Origin: Candidatus Anstonella stagnisolia
GTDB lineage: Archaea; Micrarchaeota; Micrarchaeia; Anstonellales; Anstonellaceae
DNA: 64,000 nucleotides
Assembly (NCBI GenBank): GCA_902384585.1
Contig: CABMCJ010000004.1
Location: 1 to 64,000 of the forward strand
Reading direction: 5' to 3'
Below, in pieces: positions 21,276 through 30,021 of the stretch. How positions within the stretch are numbered: position 1 is the first letter of the stretch; each line of letters begins with the position of its first letter. The notes below the pieces were generated by a model that ran no database searches, was not told the origin of the DNA, and saw nothing but the letters and a program-made list of their open reading frames with translations. Both the position numbers and the translations under genes were made by a program.

Positions 21276-22151
21276 ATGGAAAACAAAAAAGCATACGCAT
21301 TCACGCTCTCCGTAATACTCATGTCGGTAGTCATAGTCTCGCTGGCATCGTTTGCATCCCAAACGCTGCGCCAGTCGCGCACGGATTATATTTCCCTTGA
21401 AAGCGCAGAATCGCTGGGGTATGTGGTGGATGATGTCACTGATGATATTGCCACCATAATCGGCACAAAACTCTTTGCAACCCGCAACGAGACGCACCTC
21501 ATCATGCACATAAATGACACCTCGCCCTTCCCAAAAAGCCCCTATCCCCCAATATACCTGGGTTCTTACCAGGCATACCTGCAGTCACAATACTATTCCA
21601 AAACAAACGCCATAATAAACATAAACAGCAGCGACTTTGAGCAAAACGGCATAGTATATTCATTCTCAAACCCGAACGGAAGCTATTCGCACGTGCAGGC
21701 GGCAGACGGCTACGATACCGCAAACTTCACGCTATCCGATGATCGGGGGCTGAACCTGAGCAGCGCAATCCTGTCGGTGTATTTCTGCAACCAGACCCGC
21801 TCAGGCTTCACGCAGATGCCAAGCGACCTTGGGGGCAGCATACGCGTCTCAATAATATACACCGACCTTACTGGCACCGTGCGCCAGAATGCAACAATCG
21901 CACGCGGCACGCAGCGGACTTTCTCCGTGGACTACACCGATATAAACCAGTCTTTCACCTATCTAATTGACACCACGGGCAGCAACTCAGTGGCAATCCT
22001 GCTTTATGCGCCCGAAAACATCGGGTGCAACTGGAATGCAGACTACGCGCTCCAATACGCCGCAAGCAATGCAAACGGCCAGTTTTCCGCAACCTACAGC
22101 GGCATAGCTGCGAACTTCTCCGAAAAGAACGGCAACTACACGAAAAGATAG
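21276..22151 (+). CDS. pilin-like secreted protein, last gene of pilin operon
   Basis: 291 residues from ATG 21276, preceded by a GTGATAAA ribosome site and starting 7 bp after the previous stop. The ORF-track start at 21219 overlaps the previous gene without need. The N-terminus MENKKAYAFTLSVILMSVV is a short basic segment plus one hydrophobic helix, as in its three neighbours. The remaining 260 residues are beta-rich, with N-glycosylation sequons and a CNQTRSG segment. It may be the tip or an accessory subunit of the pilus. The 3' end is followed by degenerate copies of itself (separate repeat feature). Confidence 0.7.
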   Translation: MENKKAYAFTLSVILMSVVIVSLASFASQTLRQSRTDYISLESAESLGYVVDDVTDDIATIIGTKLFATRNETHLIMHINDTSPFPKSPYPPIYLGSYQAYLQSQYYSKTNAIININSSDFEQNGIVYSFSNPNGSYSHVQAADGYDTANFTLSDDRGLNLSSAILSVYFCNQTRSGFTQMPSDLGGSIRVSIIYTDLTGTVRQNATIARGTQRTFSVDYTDINQSFTYLIDTTGSNSVAILLYAPENIGCNWNADYALQYAASNANGQFSATYSGIAANFSEKNGNYTKR

Positions 22152-22262
22152 GAAAGAAAAGAAACAGGAAAAAAGGCGCAACCGCACTGAAAAGCAGGGA
22201 AGAAAAGAAAGAAACAGGAAAAAAGGCGGCAATTACAAGAAAAAAATAGAAAAAACAGGAAA
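22131..22262 (+). repeat. three-unit A-rich tandem repeat starting in the 3' end of the pilin-like gene
   Basis: Three units of about 45-50 bp. Each begins with a version of GGCAACTACACGAAAAG and ends with a version of GAAACAGGAAAAAA. The first unit contains the stop codon of the 21276-22151 gene; the third has GGCAATTACAAG then ATAG. Units two and three are non-coding, degenerate copies. The block ends just before the stop of the convergent lipoprotein gene. Confidence 0.8.
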
Positions 22263-22267
22263 GCAGC

Positions 22268-23113
22268 TCAGCCGCTTCCCACCCTTATTTTTTTGCCCTC
22301 GCTCACTCCTGGGTTTTCAGGCTGGCTGGCATTGCCGCTCCCCCCAATCGTGCTTGCCACTGTTATTGCGTCCCCGTTTATCACCACGTTTGCCTCCGGG
22401 GCTATTGCAAGGCCTGCGCCCACGTCGCCTTTCTCATTCATGCCGACCTCGGTGTCAACGGCAACGCTTCCGCCGCTCACTGCAACGTTGTTGTTGCTGT
22501 CCACCTGGACGCTGGAATCCGCCTGTTGCGTTACGTGCACTACGGGCGCAAGTATGTACCTGCCGTTGCCCGTCCTGTGGAGTGAGCGGTCGGCTGCAAA
22601 ATCAAATTTGCATGCAGAAACCGCATTCCCCCTCACCGTGAAATTCCCCCTTATCCTCATCTCGCCCGAAGGCAGCTTTGCCTCGTGCTCGCCTTCCCCG
22701 TCAGTAACCCATACCTGCGAAATATGGACCTTTACTTCATCATAGTCGCCGCCTTCAACATTCGCATCCGCAAGCAAGGACTGCGAGCCGCTTGCCTTCA
22801 GCTCCAATAGGTCATAACTTCTCGCTGCGGAAAGCACGCTAACCCAGCCTTTCGAGGTGCTGTGCATTTGCACGCTGTCCACCGTAACATTGATTTTTGA
22901 TATTTCCCCCATCTTTACTGCGGTGTCCGCCATTGAGAACACAATCCTGCCCTGGCTTGGCTGCGCATTATTCGCAGCCTGCTGCAGCGGTTGCGCACCA
23001 GAATTCACGCCTGCAGGCTGCCCCTGCGTTCCAGATACGCTGCTTTGTACGCATCCTGCAACAAAAAGCGCCAGCACTGCCGCAAGAATAAGAATGCCGC
23101 TAAACACTTTCAT
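22268..23113 (-). CDS. secreted lipoprotein with DUF4382-like domain
   Basis: 281 residues from ATG 23113, preceded by GGGTGGTGGG. The upstream extension in the ORF track is not needed. The N-terminus is a lipoprotein signal (LALFVAGC, lipobox Cys about residue 19), then a Q/S/N-rich linker. Residues about 55-205 match the DUF4382 pattern: VTVDSVQMHS...GWVSVL, LLEL, YDEVKVHISQVWV, and a FDF segment. The C-terminal 70 residues are low-complexity and glycine-rich. It lies convergent to the pilin operon and divergent from the motor ATPase. The function of DUF4382 is unknown; a surface-exposed metal- or ligand-binding role is only a guess. Confidence 0.75.
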   Translation of the reverse strand: MKVFSGILILAAVLALFVAGCVQSSVSGTQGQPAGVNSGAQPLQQAANNAQPSQGRIVFSMADTAVKMGEISKINVTVDSVQMHSTSKGWVSVLSAARSYDLLELKASGSQSLLADANVEGGDYDEVKVHISQVWVTDGEGEHEAKLPSGEMRIRGNFTVRGNAVSACKFDFAADRSLHRTGNGRYILAPVVHVTQQADSSVQVDSNNNVAVSGGSVAVDTEVGMNEKGDVGAGLAIAPEANVVINGDAITVASTIGGSGNASQPENPGVSEGKKIRVGSG

Positions 23114-23204
23114 CCCACCACCCATTCTAACGTTGCAGGCAAGCATTAAAAACTTTGTGCAGCCGCCAATGCAGCCACCGCAAGCGCTTATAGAGGTAAG
23201 CCAT

Positions 23205-23222
23205 TCCATATAATTTTAAACT
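23205..23222 (+). promoter_or_regulatory. promoter TATA region of the pilus motor operon
   Basis: CCATATAATTTTAAAC lies about 25-30 bp before ATG 23242, the spacing of an archaeal TATA box for a leaderless or near-leaderless transcript. No ribosome site is evident before this ATG. Confidence 0.45.
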
Positions 23223-23241
23223 GTTCCTGAGATTTTCACAC

Positions 23242-24978
23242 ATGCTTGAGACAAAGATAGACAAGCTCGTGGCGCTTGTGCGAAAGTACAAGTCAGTCAC
23301 AATGGAGAGGCTCTCGCAGGAAACCGGCATACCGCCGCAATCCGTGGAGATACTTGCAACGCACCTTGAAAAGGGCGGCGTGCTTGCAATAAATTACCCC
23401 GTTAACGTGCTGCAGAAGGCATACCTCACATTCAAGGCGCTTCCAAAGGAACCCTCCAGCGAAGACATAAAAAAGGAGGAAAAAGGCAGGATGCTCGCCT
23501 CCTACTCGTTTTACGCGGACGGCGTGCCCGCAACCGTTGAAATAACCGACAACCTGAAGGAAAAGCGCTATGACATGCAGCTTGTGGAGCTTTCCCTTCC
23601 CACGCGCATTTTCCTTGACCAGATAAAGGATGATTTGCTTAGGCTCGTGCCTGCGGAGCAAAGCGACGTTTCAGACGTTGAAAAGCTTGCAAAGATAAAG
23701 GACGATTTCACAAAAAGCATAAGCAGCTACCTTGACAAATACAAGCTTGGGGCGGAAACAACCTCTCTTCTCACCGGATACATGCTGCACTCCATGTTCG
23801 GCCTTGGCGAGCTTGACGTCCTGAACCAGGACAATGAGCTTGAGGAAATCGCCATAATAAACAGCACCCAGCCGGTTGGCGTGTACCACCGCAAGCACGG
23901 CTGGCTGAAAACAAACATTTACATGCCCGGAGAGGATGCGGTTTTCAACTATGCGTCCCAGATTGCGCGCAGGGTGGGCAGGCAGATTTCAGTGCTCGCC
24001 CCAATCCTTGACGCCCGCCTTGAGACCGGTGACCGTGTGAATGCAACGCTCGCCCCAATCTCCTCGCACGGCAACACCATGACAATAAGGCGCTTTGCGC
24101 GCAACCCCTGGACAATCGTGAGCTTTATAGCCGAGCCAGCGCACACGATGTCCGCGGAAATGGCTGCAATGCTCTGGCAGGCACTCCACTATGAAATGAA
24201 CGTCATTATTGCGGGAGGCACGGGTTCGGGAAAGACAAGCGCGCTCAACACCCTTGCGGCTTTCATACCGCCCAACCAGCGCATTGTTACAATAGAGGAC
24301 ACCCGCGAGCTTATGCTCCCCACGTTCCAGTGGAACTGGGTGCCGCTTCTCACGCGCAACGCAAACGCGGAAGGGCTGGGCGAAGTGACAATGCTTGATT
24401 TGATGGTAACTTCCTTGCGTATGAGGCCGGACAGGATACTGCTGGGAGAAATGAGGACGCAGCGCGAGGCAGAGGTGCTATTCGAGGCAATGCACACGGG
24501 GCACTCTGTGTACTCCACCATCCACGCCGATACCGCAATACAAATGATAAGAAGGCTTACTTCCCCGCCCATGAACATGCCTCCAACCGACATAGAATCA
24601 GTTCACCTTGCGGTTGTGCAATACCGCGACAGGAGGAAGAACCTGAGGCGCACGCTTGAGATATGCGAAATAATCCCAGGCGCGCAGGATGAGGCGCTGG
24701 GCGTGAACGTTATTTACAGGTGGCGCCCGCGCGGGGACACGTTTGACAAAGTGGGCGAGCCCACAAAGTTCCTAAAGGAGCTTAACCTGCACACGGGAAT
24801 GACAAAGGACGAGATTCTCACTGACCAGAAAAACCGCGCGCTCATACTGAAATGGATGGTGAAGAACAAGCTCGACGACATAAACAGCGTGGGCAAGATA
24901 ATGTCAATGTACTACAGCCAGCCGCAGGAAATTCTTGAGGTGGCAAAAAGCAACCTTGCAGCCTCAAAGGTGGTCTAG
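23242..24978 (+). CDS. archaeal type IV pilus/secretion motor ATPase (VirB11/FlaI/TadA family)
   Basis: 578 residues. The N-terminal about 60 residues form a winged-helix-like segment (MERLSQETGIPPQSVEILA). The catalytic core has Walker A GGTGSGKTS at about residue 325, an Asp box ITIEDTREL-like segment, Walker B/His region RPDRILLGEMR and TIHADTA. It powers assembly of type IV pilus-like filaments at the cytoplasmic face of the membrane. The stop overlaps the next start by one base (TAGTG), and two FlaJ/TadC-type genes follow, giving a complete motor-platform module beside the pilin operon. No archaellin or FlaH is seen, so an adhesive pilus is more likely than an archaellum. Confidence 0.92.
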   Translation: MLETKIDKLVALVRKYKSVTMERLSQETGIPPQSVEILATHLEKGGVLAINYPVNVLQKAYLTFKALPKEPSSEDIKKEEKGRMLASYSFYADGVPATVEITDNLKEKRYDMQLVELSLPTRIFLDQIKDDLLRLVPAEQSDVSDVEKLAKIKDDFTKSISSYLDKYKLGAETTSLLTGYMLHSMFGLGELDVLNQDNELEEIAIINSTQPVGVYHRKHGWLKTNIYMPGEDAVFNYASQIARRVGRQISVLAPILDARLETGDRVNATLAPISSHGNTMTIRRFARNPWTIVSFIAEPAHTMSAEMAAMLWQALHYEMNVIIAGGTGSGKTSALNTLAAFIPPNQRIVTIEDTRELMLPTFQWNWVPLLTRNANAEGLGEVTMLDLMVTSLRMRPDRILLGEMRTQREAEVLFEAMHTGHSVYSTIHADTAIQMIRRLTSPPMNMPPTDIESVHLAVVQYRDRRKNLRRTLEICEIIPGAQDEALGVNVIYRWRPRGDTFDKVGEPTKFLKELNLHTGMTKDEILTDQKNRALILKWMVKNKLDDINSVGKIMSMYYSQPQEILEVAKSNLAASKVV

Positions 24979-25850
24979 TGGCTATCCCCCTCATGCTGGT
25001 TTCCCCAAACAGCGGCTTCCTCCACAATTTCAAGGGGCTTGGAAAGCGCCTGCTTGGCTTCTACCCCGGCCTGCACTACGACCTGCGCAACGCAAGCATC
25101 GAGGTGGAGGATGAAATTTATGCAAACGCCTCCTTTTTCTCCGCGCTCATATGGGCGGTTGTTTTTTCCGCATTCGTGCGCTTTGCAACCTATATCCGCG
25201 ACATGGAGCCGCGCATACAGCTGCTCCTGCCATTCCTTTCATTTTTCATGATGTTTGTTTTCTTTTTCTTTTTCCACCTCGCATACCCGAAAATAGTCGC
25301 GCGCAACGTTTCGGACAAGATAGACCGCGACCTCACGTATGCTGCGCGCGACATGCTCGTGCAGGTAAGCTCAGGCATCCCGCTCTACAACGTGTTCAAG
25401 AACATCGCGGATTCGGACTACGGGCACGTGAGCGCGCAGTTCCGCATTGTGCGCGACGACATACGCGGCGGCATGCCGGTCCTGAAGGCGCTGGAAAACC
25501 TTTCCTTGCGCACGCAGTCCAAGTTCCTGAAAAAAACCTGCTGGCAGCTCATCACATCATTGCGCTCGGGCGCAAACCTCACCACAACGCTGCACGGCAT
25601 AGTCGCGCTTCTTGTGGACTACCAGTTCACGCTCATAAAAAGCTACAATGCGGAGCTGAATTTCGTGGTGCTCATCTACCTGCTCGTGTCCGCAGTGCTC
25701 CCCACAATCGGCGTCACGGTGCTCGTGATATTCTCCCTGTTCGGCATACTTGGCATCACGCCCGAGCTTTTCGCCTCAATCGTGATTGTCGCATTTGTGC
25801 TGCAAATGATACTCATAGGGTACGTAAAGGCAAAGCGCCCCAACATGTAA
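24978..25850 (+). CDS. pilus assembly platform membrane protein (T2SSF/TadC/FlaJ-like), first copy
   Basis: 290 residues, GTG start at 24978 overlapping the ATPase stop by one base. Two hydrophobic helices around residues 55-100 are followed by a cytoplasmic four-helix region (RDMLVQVSSGIPLYNVFKNI, GGMPVLKALENLSLRTQS) characteristic of T2SSF, and two or three helices lie at the C-terminus. It should form the inner-membrane rotor/platform with the ATPase. It is shorter than the second copy just downstream; paired TadB/TadC-like platform proteins are common in archaeal pili. Confidence 0.85.
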   Translation: MAIPLMLVSPNSGFLHNFKGLGKRLLGFYPGLHYDLRNASIEVEDEIYANASFFSALIWAVVFSAFVRFATYIRDMEPRIQLLLPFLSFFMMFVFFFFFHLAYPKIVARNVSDKIDRDLTYAARDMLVQVSSGIPLYNVFKNIADSDYGHVSAQFRIVRDDIRGGMPVLKALENLSLRTQSKFLKKTCWQLITSLRSGANLTTTLHGIVALLVDYQFTLIKSYNAELNFVVLIYLLVSAVLPTIGVTVLVIFSLFGILGITPELFASIVIVAFVLQMILIGYVKAKRPNM

Positions 25851-25877
25851 TGCCCAGCATGCAAAAACCGTGATGAC

Positions 25878-26924
25878 ATGACAGCCCAAAAAATAATCGT
25901 GCACCGCAAGTTCGCATTCACGCTTGCAAAGCCGCACATAGACCGCATTTCAAAGCTGCTTGCCTACGCAGGCATAGATACGCCAAGCGAGATATGGATA
26001 GGCTCAAGGCTGCTCATCTCAATGCTTTTTGCCGGCATTGGCTTCCTCCTTCCCTTCTCAGTGCTGCGCTTTGCAGGCATTTTCGGGACTCTTGAGGAGT
26101 CCCTCACCACAACGTCCGTAATATACATGGTAACCCTTTCCCTTGGCCTTGCAATAGCGTTTTTCTATGCAGCCGCGTTCATAATGTACCTGCACCTCTA
26201 TTACATAATACATGACCGCGCAAAGAGGGTGGAGGACGTGCTGCCTGACTTCCTGCTCATGGTTGCAGCCAACCTTCGCGCAGGCATGACCCCCTTTGCC
26301 GCATTCCAGGCATCCGCGCGCCCGGAATTCGGCCCCCTTGAAAAGGAAATACGCATTATCTCCGCCCGCGCAATGGGGAGCGAGTCTTTCGTGGATGCGC
26401 TTGCAGTGCTCTCAACCCGCATAGACAGCCCAACCCTCCAGCGCACAATTTCCTTTTTTGAGAACGGCTTAAGGAGCGGCGGCAAGCTCGCGCAACTGCT
26501 TGAAACAAGCGCAAGCGAAATCCGCGAAATAGAGGAACTGCGCCGCGAAATCGTGCTCACCACAAAAACTTATTCCATCTTCCTTGTGTTCATCCTTGTG
26601 ATGGGCTTGCCTTTGCTCCTGTCAATTTCCACAGAGTTCCTTGGCACTTTCTCCAAAATACAGGCAAACCTGTCTGGCGCGGACCTGTCAAACGTTGCGA
26701 ATTTCATGGTCCCCAAGCTCAGCATAGACGTGGGCTTCATCACCCAGATGTCCTGGGTGATAATAGTGGGCACGTCGCTTCTCATTTCCGTCCTCATTGG
26801 CGTGATAAGCGAGGGGAAAATACTCTATGGGCTGAAGTACTTCATCCCCCTTGCATTTGCATCTGGCGCAATGTTCCTGATATTCAAGACGCTCATAGGC
26901 GGCTTTATCGGGCAGCTGGTATGA
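25878..26924 (+). CDS. pilus assembly platform membrane protein (T2SSF/TadC/FlaJ-like), second copy
   Basis: 348 residues from ATG 25878, 27 bp after the first platform gene. Paired helices at about residues 45-65 and 75-105 are followed by the T2SSF helical region (RVEDVLPDFLLMVAANLRAGMTPFAAFQ; RTISFFENGLRSGGKLAQLLE) and three C-terminal membrane helices. It is likely the partner of the preceding protein in a heteromeric platform. The operon ends here; thrS follows with its own A/T-rich upstream region. Confidence 0.87.
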   Translation: MTAQKIIVHRKFAFTLAKPHIDRISKLLAYAGIDTPSEIWIGSRLLISMLFAGIGFLLPFSVLRFAGIFGTLEESLTTTSVIYMVTLSLGLAIAFFYAAAFIMYLHLYYIIHDRAKRVEDVLPDFLLMVAANLRAGMTPFAAFQASARPEFGPLEKEIRIISARAMGSESFVDALAVLSTRIDSPTLQRTISFFENGLRSGGKLAQLLETSASEIREIEELRREIVLTTKTYSIFLVFILVMGLPLLLSISTEFLGTFSKIQANLSGADLSNVANFMVPKLSIDVGFITQMSWVIIVGTSLLISVLIGVISEGKILYGLKYFIPLAFASGAMFLIFKTLIGGFIGQLV

Positions 26925-26968
26925 GCGGGATAGCTAGCATTTATTAATTTTCCAAGAGATTGCTTTGC

Positions 26969-28873
26969 ATGGACATCTCACTCACATTGCCGGATGGCAA
27001 AAAGCTCCCTGTTGAGAAGGGCATAAGCGCATACGAGGCTATTTCCAAAATTTCAAATTCCCTTGCGCGCGAGTGCGCGGGAGCCCTCCTTGATGGCGTG
27101 CCCGTGGACCTTTCAACAAAAATCACGAAAGATTCCAAATTTTCCGGCTTGAAATTCTCCTCAAAGGAAGGGCTTGAAATATTCCGCCACTCAAGCGCGC
27201 ACGTGCTCTGCCAGGCAGTGCTCCGCCTTTTCCCAAATGCGCTTCCCACAATAGGTCCCGTAGTGGAAGAGGGCTTTTACTATGATTTTGCAAACTGCGC
27301 GCCCTTTACGCCCGAAGACCTCAAGAAAATAGAGGCGGAAGCGCACAAGATAGTCGCAGAAAACCTTCCCTTTGAAAGAAAAGAGCTTCCAAAAAAAGAT
27401 GCCCTTGCGCTTTATAAGAAAAACAAGTTCAAGCAGGAGCTCATAGATGAACTTCCTGGAACAGCCGCTACAATATACTACAACGGCGCATTCTTTGACC
27501 TCTGCCGCGGCCCGCACATCCCATCCACCGGCATGATAAAAGGATTTTCGCTTTCAAAAGTTTCAAGTTCCTACTGGCGCGCGGATTCCTCCAAGGAATC
27601 CCTGCAGCGCATATACGGAATCTCTTTCCCCTCCAAAAAAGAGCTTGATGCCTACCTGCACATGCTCGCAGAGGCGGAAAAGCGGGATCATCGCAAGCTT
27701 GGCACGCAGCTTGGGCTTTTTATGTTCCACGAATGGTCGCCCGGAAGCGCATTTTTCCTTCCGAATGGCACCATAATATACAATGAGCTTCTCGCATACC
27801 TTCGCGCGGAATACATAAAGCGCGGCTATCAGGAGGTAGTTACTCCCCAGCTTTTCAACAAGGCGCTCTGGGAGCAGTCCGGGCACTGGTCGCACTATCA
27901 GGAGAACATGTTCCTGCTTGAAGTGGACAAGGAGGAATTTTCCTTCAAGCCCATGAACTGCCCTTCGCACCTTCTCATATACAAAAATTCTTCCCACAGC
28001 TACCGCGAGCTGCCGATTCGCATTGCTGATTTCTGCCCGCTTCACCGCAACGAACTGAAAGGGGTGCTTGGCGGGATGACGCGCGTGCGAAAGTTCGAGC
28101 AGGATGATGCGCACATTTTCTGCACGCACGAGCAGATAGAAGGCGAGGTCGCCGCGCTGCTTGACTTCACAAAATTCGTGCTGCGCGACACTTTCCACTT
28201 TGAATTCACTGCAAAGCTCTCAACCCGCCCGGAGAAATTCCTCGGCGAAAAGGCAGTGTGGGACAAGGCGGAAGCCTCCCTTGAGGATTCGCTCAAGAAA
28301 AACAAGATGCAATACACGATAAATGCCGGGGATGGCGCATTTTATGGCCCCAAAATAGACTTCTGCGTAAAAGACGCGATAGGAAGGGAATGGCAGCTCT
28401 CCACAATACAGCTTGACTTCAACCTTCCCGCGCGCTTTGACGCCACTTACGAAGGCGCGGATGGCAAGCAACACACCTGCGTAATGATACACCGCGCCAT
28501 AATCGGCTCGCTTGAAAGGTTTATCGGTGTGCTCACAGAGCACTATGGGGGTGCATTCCCGCTCTGGCTATCACCTGTCCAAATCACGGTAATCCCTGTT
28601 GCAGATGCATACAACGAGTTTGCACAAGAACTTGCGGAAAAATTGCGCAACGAGGCAGGCGTGCGCATTTCCACCAACTTAAAGCCGGACACGCTTGGCT
28701 CGAAAATACGGGATGCGCAAATGCAAAAAATCCCCTACATGCTCGTGGTCGGGCAAAAGGAGAAAGACAGCGGGAATCTTGCAGTGCGCAAGCGCGACGG
28801 CTCAATACTTGAGAACGTGCCCGTAGGGAAATTCATTGCGCAGCTAAAGGAAGAAATAGAAAAGCGTGCATGA
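26969..28873 (+). CDS. thrS: threonine-tRNA ligase, bacterial-type architecture
   Basis: 634 residues from ATG 26969; the ORF track begins at an in-frame TTG 9 bp earlier. Domain order: N-terminal TGS domain (about 1-60), SAD editing domain with HSSAHV (about residue 73) and CRGPH (about 180) zinc/editing residues, class II catalytic core with RNELKGVLGGMTRVRKF (motif 2) and DDAHIF, and a C-terminal anticodon-binding domain (VADAYNEFAQ to the end). This is the bacterial/eukaryotic form, not the typical archaeal form with the D-aminoacyl deacylase-like editing domain, which suggests horizontal acquisition. It charges tRNA-Thr; one tRNA-Thr gene lies 7 kb downstream. Confidence 0.95.
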   Translation: MDISLTLPDGKKLPVEKGISAYEAISKISNSLARECAGALLDGVPVDLSTKITKDSKFSGLKFSSKEGLEIFRHSSAHVLCQAVLRLFPNALPTIGPVVEEGFYYDFANCAPFTPEDLKKIEAEAHKIVAENLPFERKELPKKDALALYKKNKFKQELIDELPGTAATIYYNGAFFDLCRGPHIPSTGMIKGFSLSKVSSSYWRADSSKESLQRIYGISFPSKKELDAYLHMLAEAEKRDHRKLGTQLGLFMFHEWSPGSAFFLPNGTIIYNELLAYLRAEYIKRGYQEVVTPQLFNKALWEQSGHWSHYQENMFLLEVDKEEFSFKPMNCPSHLLIYKNSSHSYRELPIRIADFCPLHRNELKGVLGGMTRVRKFEQDDAHIFCTHEQIEGEVAALLDFTKFVLRDTFHFEFTAKLSTRPEKFLGEKAVWDKAEASLEDSLKKNKMQYTINAGDGAFYGPKIDFCVKDAIGREWQLSTIQLDFNLPARFDATYEGADGKQHTCVMIHRAIIGSLERFIGVLTEHYGGAFPLWLSPVQITVIPVADAYNEFAQELAEKLRNEAGVRISTNLKPDTLGSKIRDAQMQKIPYMLVVGQKEKDSGNLAVRKRDGSILENVPVGKFIAQLKEEIEKRA

Positions 28874-28892
28874 GCCTTTCGGCTTAATGCGT
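28867..28892. terminator. hairpin between convergent stop codons
   Basis: GCATGAGCC-TTTC-GGCTTAATGC folds into a short stem (AGCC/GGCT, extended by GCAT/ATGC) that contains the stop codons of both thrS and the convergent gene. It is a plausible shared transcription-end structure, though no long T-run follows. Confidence 0.35.
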
Positions 28893-30017
28893 TACTGCGA
28901 CTTGGGGAACTTTCTCATACGCCTGCCCCTTCCTGCCGAAGTCTTGCTTCATCCCAATTCTTACGCCACTTACAAACTCTCTAAAGTCTCTTTTCATCCT
29001 AAGTTTCATTTCAAGCATGGCAGCCGGCTCAAGCACTTCGGATATGCAGCCTGCAGCGCGTACGTACCCAAGAATGCGCAGCTTTCTTGCAGCCTCATAT
29101 GCAGCAGTATAATCCGCGCTTGCAATTTTTCTCGCTATCTTCACGACCCCTAGCACGGCCGCATTCCCTTCATGCATATTCCAAACTTTCGGCGCCCATG
29201 TTTTTTCGCAATGCTCTTCCTCCCTGTCTTCTGCCATCTGCCCTTCCTCCTTTCTTGGAGAAATCACCTTAATGTGCTTCAAAAGCAAATCCATGCCCTC
29301 CAGCCCTCCGCGTTCACCAAGCATGTGGAATATCTCTTCAACTGTAAGGGTTCCATGCAAATCAGCTATTTTTGCACTCAGCTGTTTTATTGCGTCCTTT
29401 TTGCCATTCGAAACCCTCTCTACAATCCGTTCCATTGCAGGCTCCCTTATTTCAGCCTTATAATGCAAGCATTTGCAAAGCATACGGTTTTGCGCCCTTT
29501 TCAATTTTATTTCCATTGCTTCCCTTACAGTACTGCCCCTGCCTGATGCAATCTCATGTTCTGCAACACCCAGGGGCATTTCGCCGCTTACAATTCCTGC
29601 TTTAATCCATATCCTTATTCCAATCTCTCTTGCTGCAGGCATCTTTATTTCAGCACCATGTTTCAGGCATTCTAAAAGTTCAGCATCATTTGCCTTTCTG
29701 CACCTTGTTTCCATTGCCTCTCTTATCATGTTGCCCCTGCTGGATGTAATCAATTGTTCCACAATGTCCAAGGGCATCTCGCCATTTGCAATGCTTTGGG
29801 CAATTAAAACTTTCGCAGCCTGCGCCATTGGGTGGCCAATTCTCAAAGTTTCCACCAGATTCGCGCCACACCCTTCCTTAATTGCATCCTTTATTATCTG
29901 ATTTATTGCAGTATCAGCGTGCCCATTGCCATTTTTGCTTGGCTCGACATCTGCAACTGCTGCAACTGGCAAGACGATAATGTGTTCAGCAACTGGTTCT
30001 GCTGTCGCTTCTCTCAC
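28884..30017 (-). CDS. unknown helical-repeat protein downstream of tpiA
   Basis: 377 residues, GTG start at 30017 with GGGTGA four bases upstream that overlaps the tpiA stop, so translation is probably coupled. No family recognised. Residues about 60-215 contain a duplicated unit of roughly 65-70 residues: each copy has a GEMPL...A/V-E-(Q/H)-x-I segment, a SSRGNMIREAMETR or SGRGSTVREAMEIK segment, and a CLKHGAEI or CLHYKAEI segment ending PA-x-E. The composition is nearly all alpha-helical, suggesting an ARM/HEAT-like solenoid. The N-terminal 30 residues are non-conserved-looking and the C-terminal part is rich in R/K/M. No signal peptide or membrane segment. Probably a cytoplasmic scaffold; function unknown. 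Confidence 0.65.
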   Translation of the reverse strand: MREATAEPVAEHIIVLPVAAVADVEPSKNGNGHADTAINQIIKDAIKEGCGANLVETLRIGHPMAQAAKVLIAQSIANGEMPLDIVEQLITSSRGNMIREAMETRCRKANDAELLECLKHGAEIKMPAAREIGIRIWIKAGIVSGEMPLGVAEHEIASGRGSTVREAMEIKLKRAQNRMLCKCLHYKAEIREPAMERIVERVSNGKKDAIKQLSAKIADLHGTLTVEEIFHMLGERGGLEGMDLLLKHIKVISPRKEEGQMAEDREEEHCEKTWAPKVWNMHEGNAAVLGVVKIARKIASADYTAAYEAARKLRILGYVRAAGCISEVLEPAAMLEMKLRMKRDFREFVSGVRIGMKQDFGRKGQAYEKVPQVAVTH

Positions 30018-30021
30018 ATAT

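Noticed and set aside
23242-26924. Archaellum (flagellar) operon
   Set aside because: No archaellin, FlaH or other Fla accessory gene is visible; the module fits a type IV pilus better.
25838-26940. Possible tail echoes after the two TadC-like genes (CCCCAACATGTAA/GCCCAGCATGCAA and CGGGCAGCTGGTAT/CGGGATAGCTAGCAT)
   Set aside because: Only 11-13 bases align and they could arise by chance; not counted among the six.
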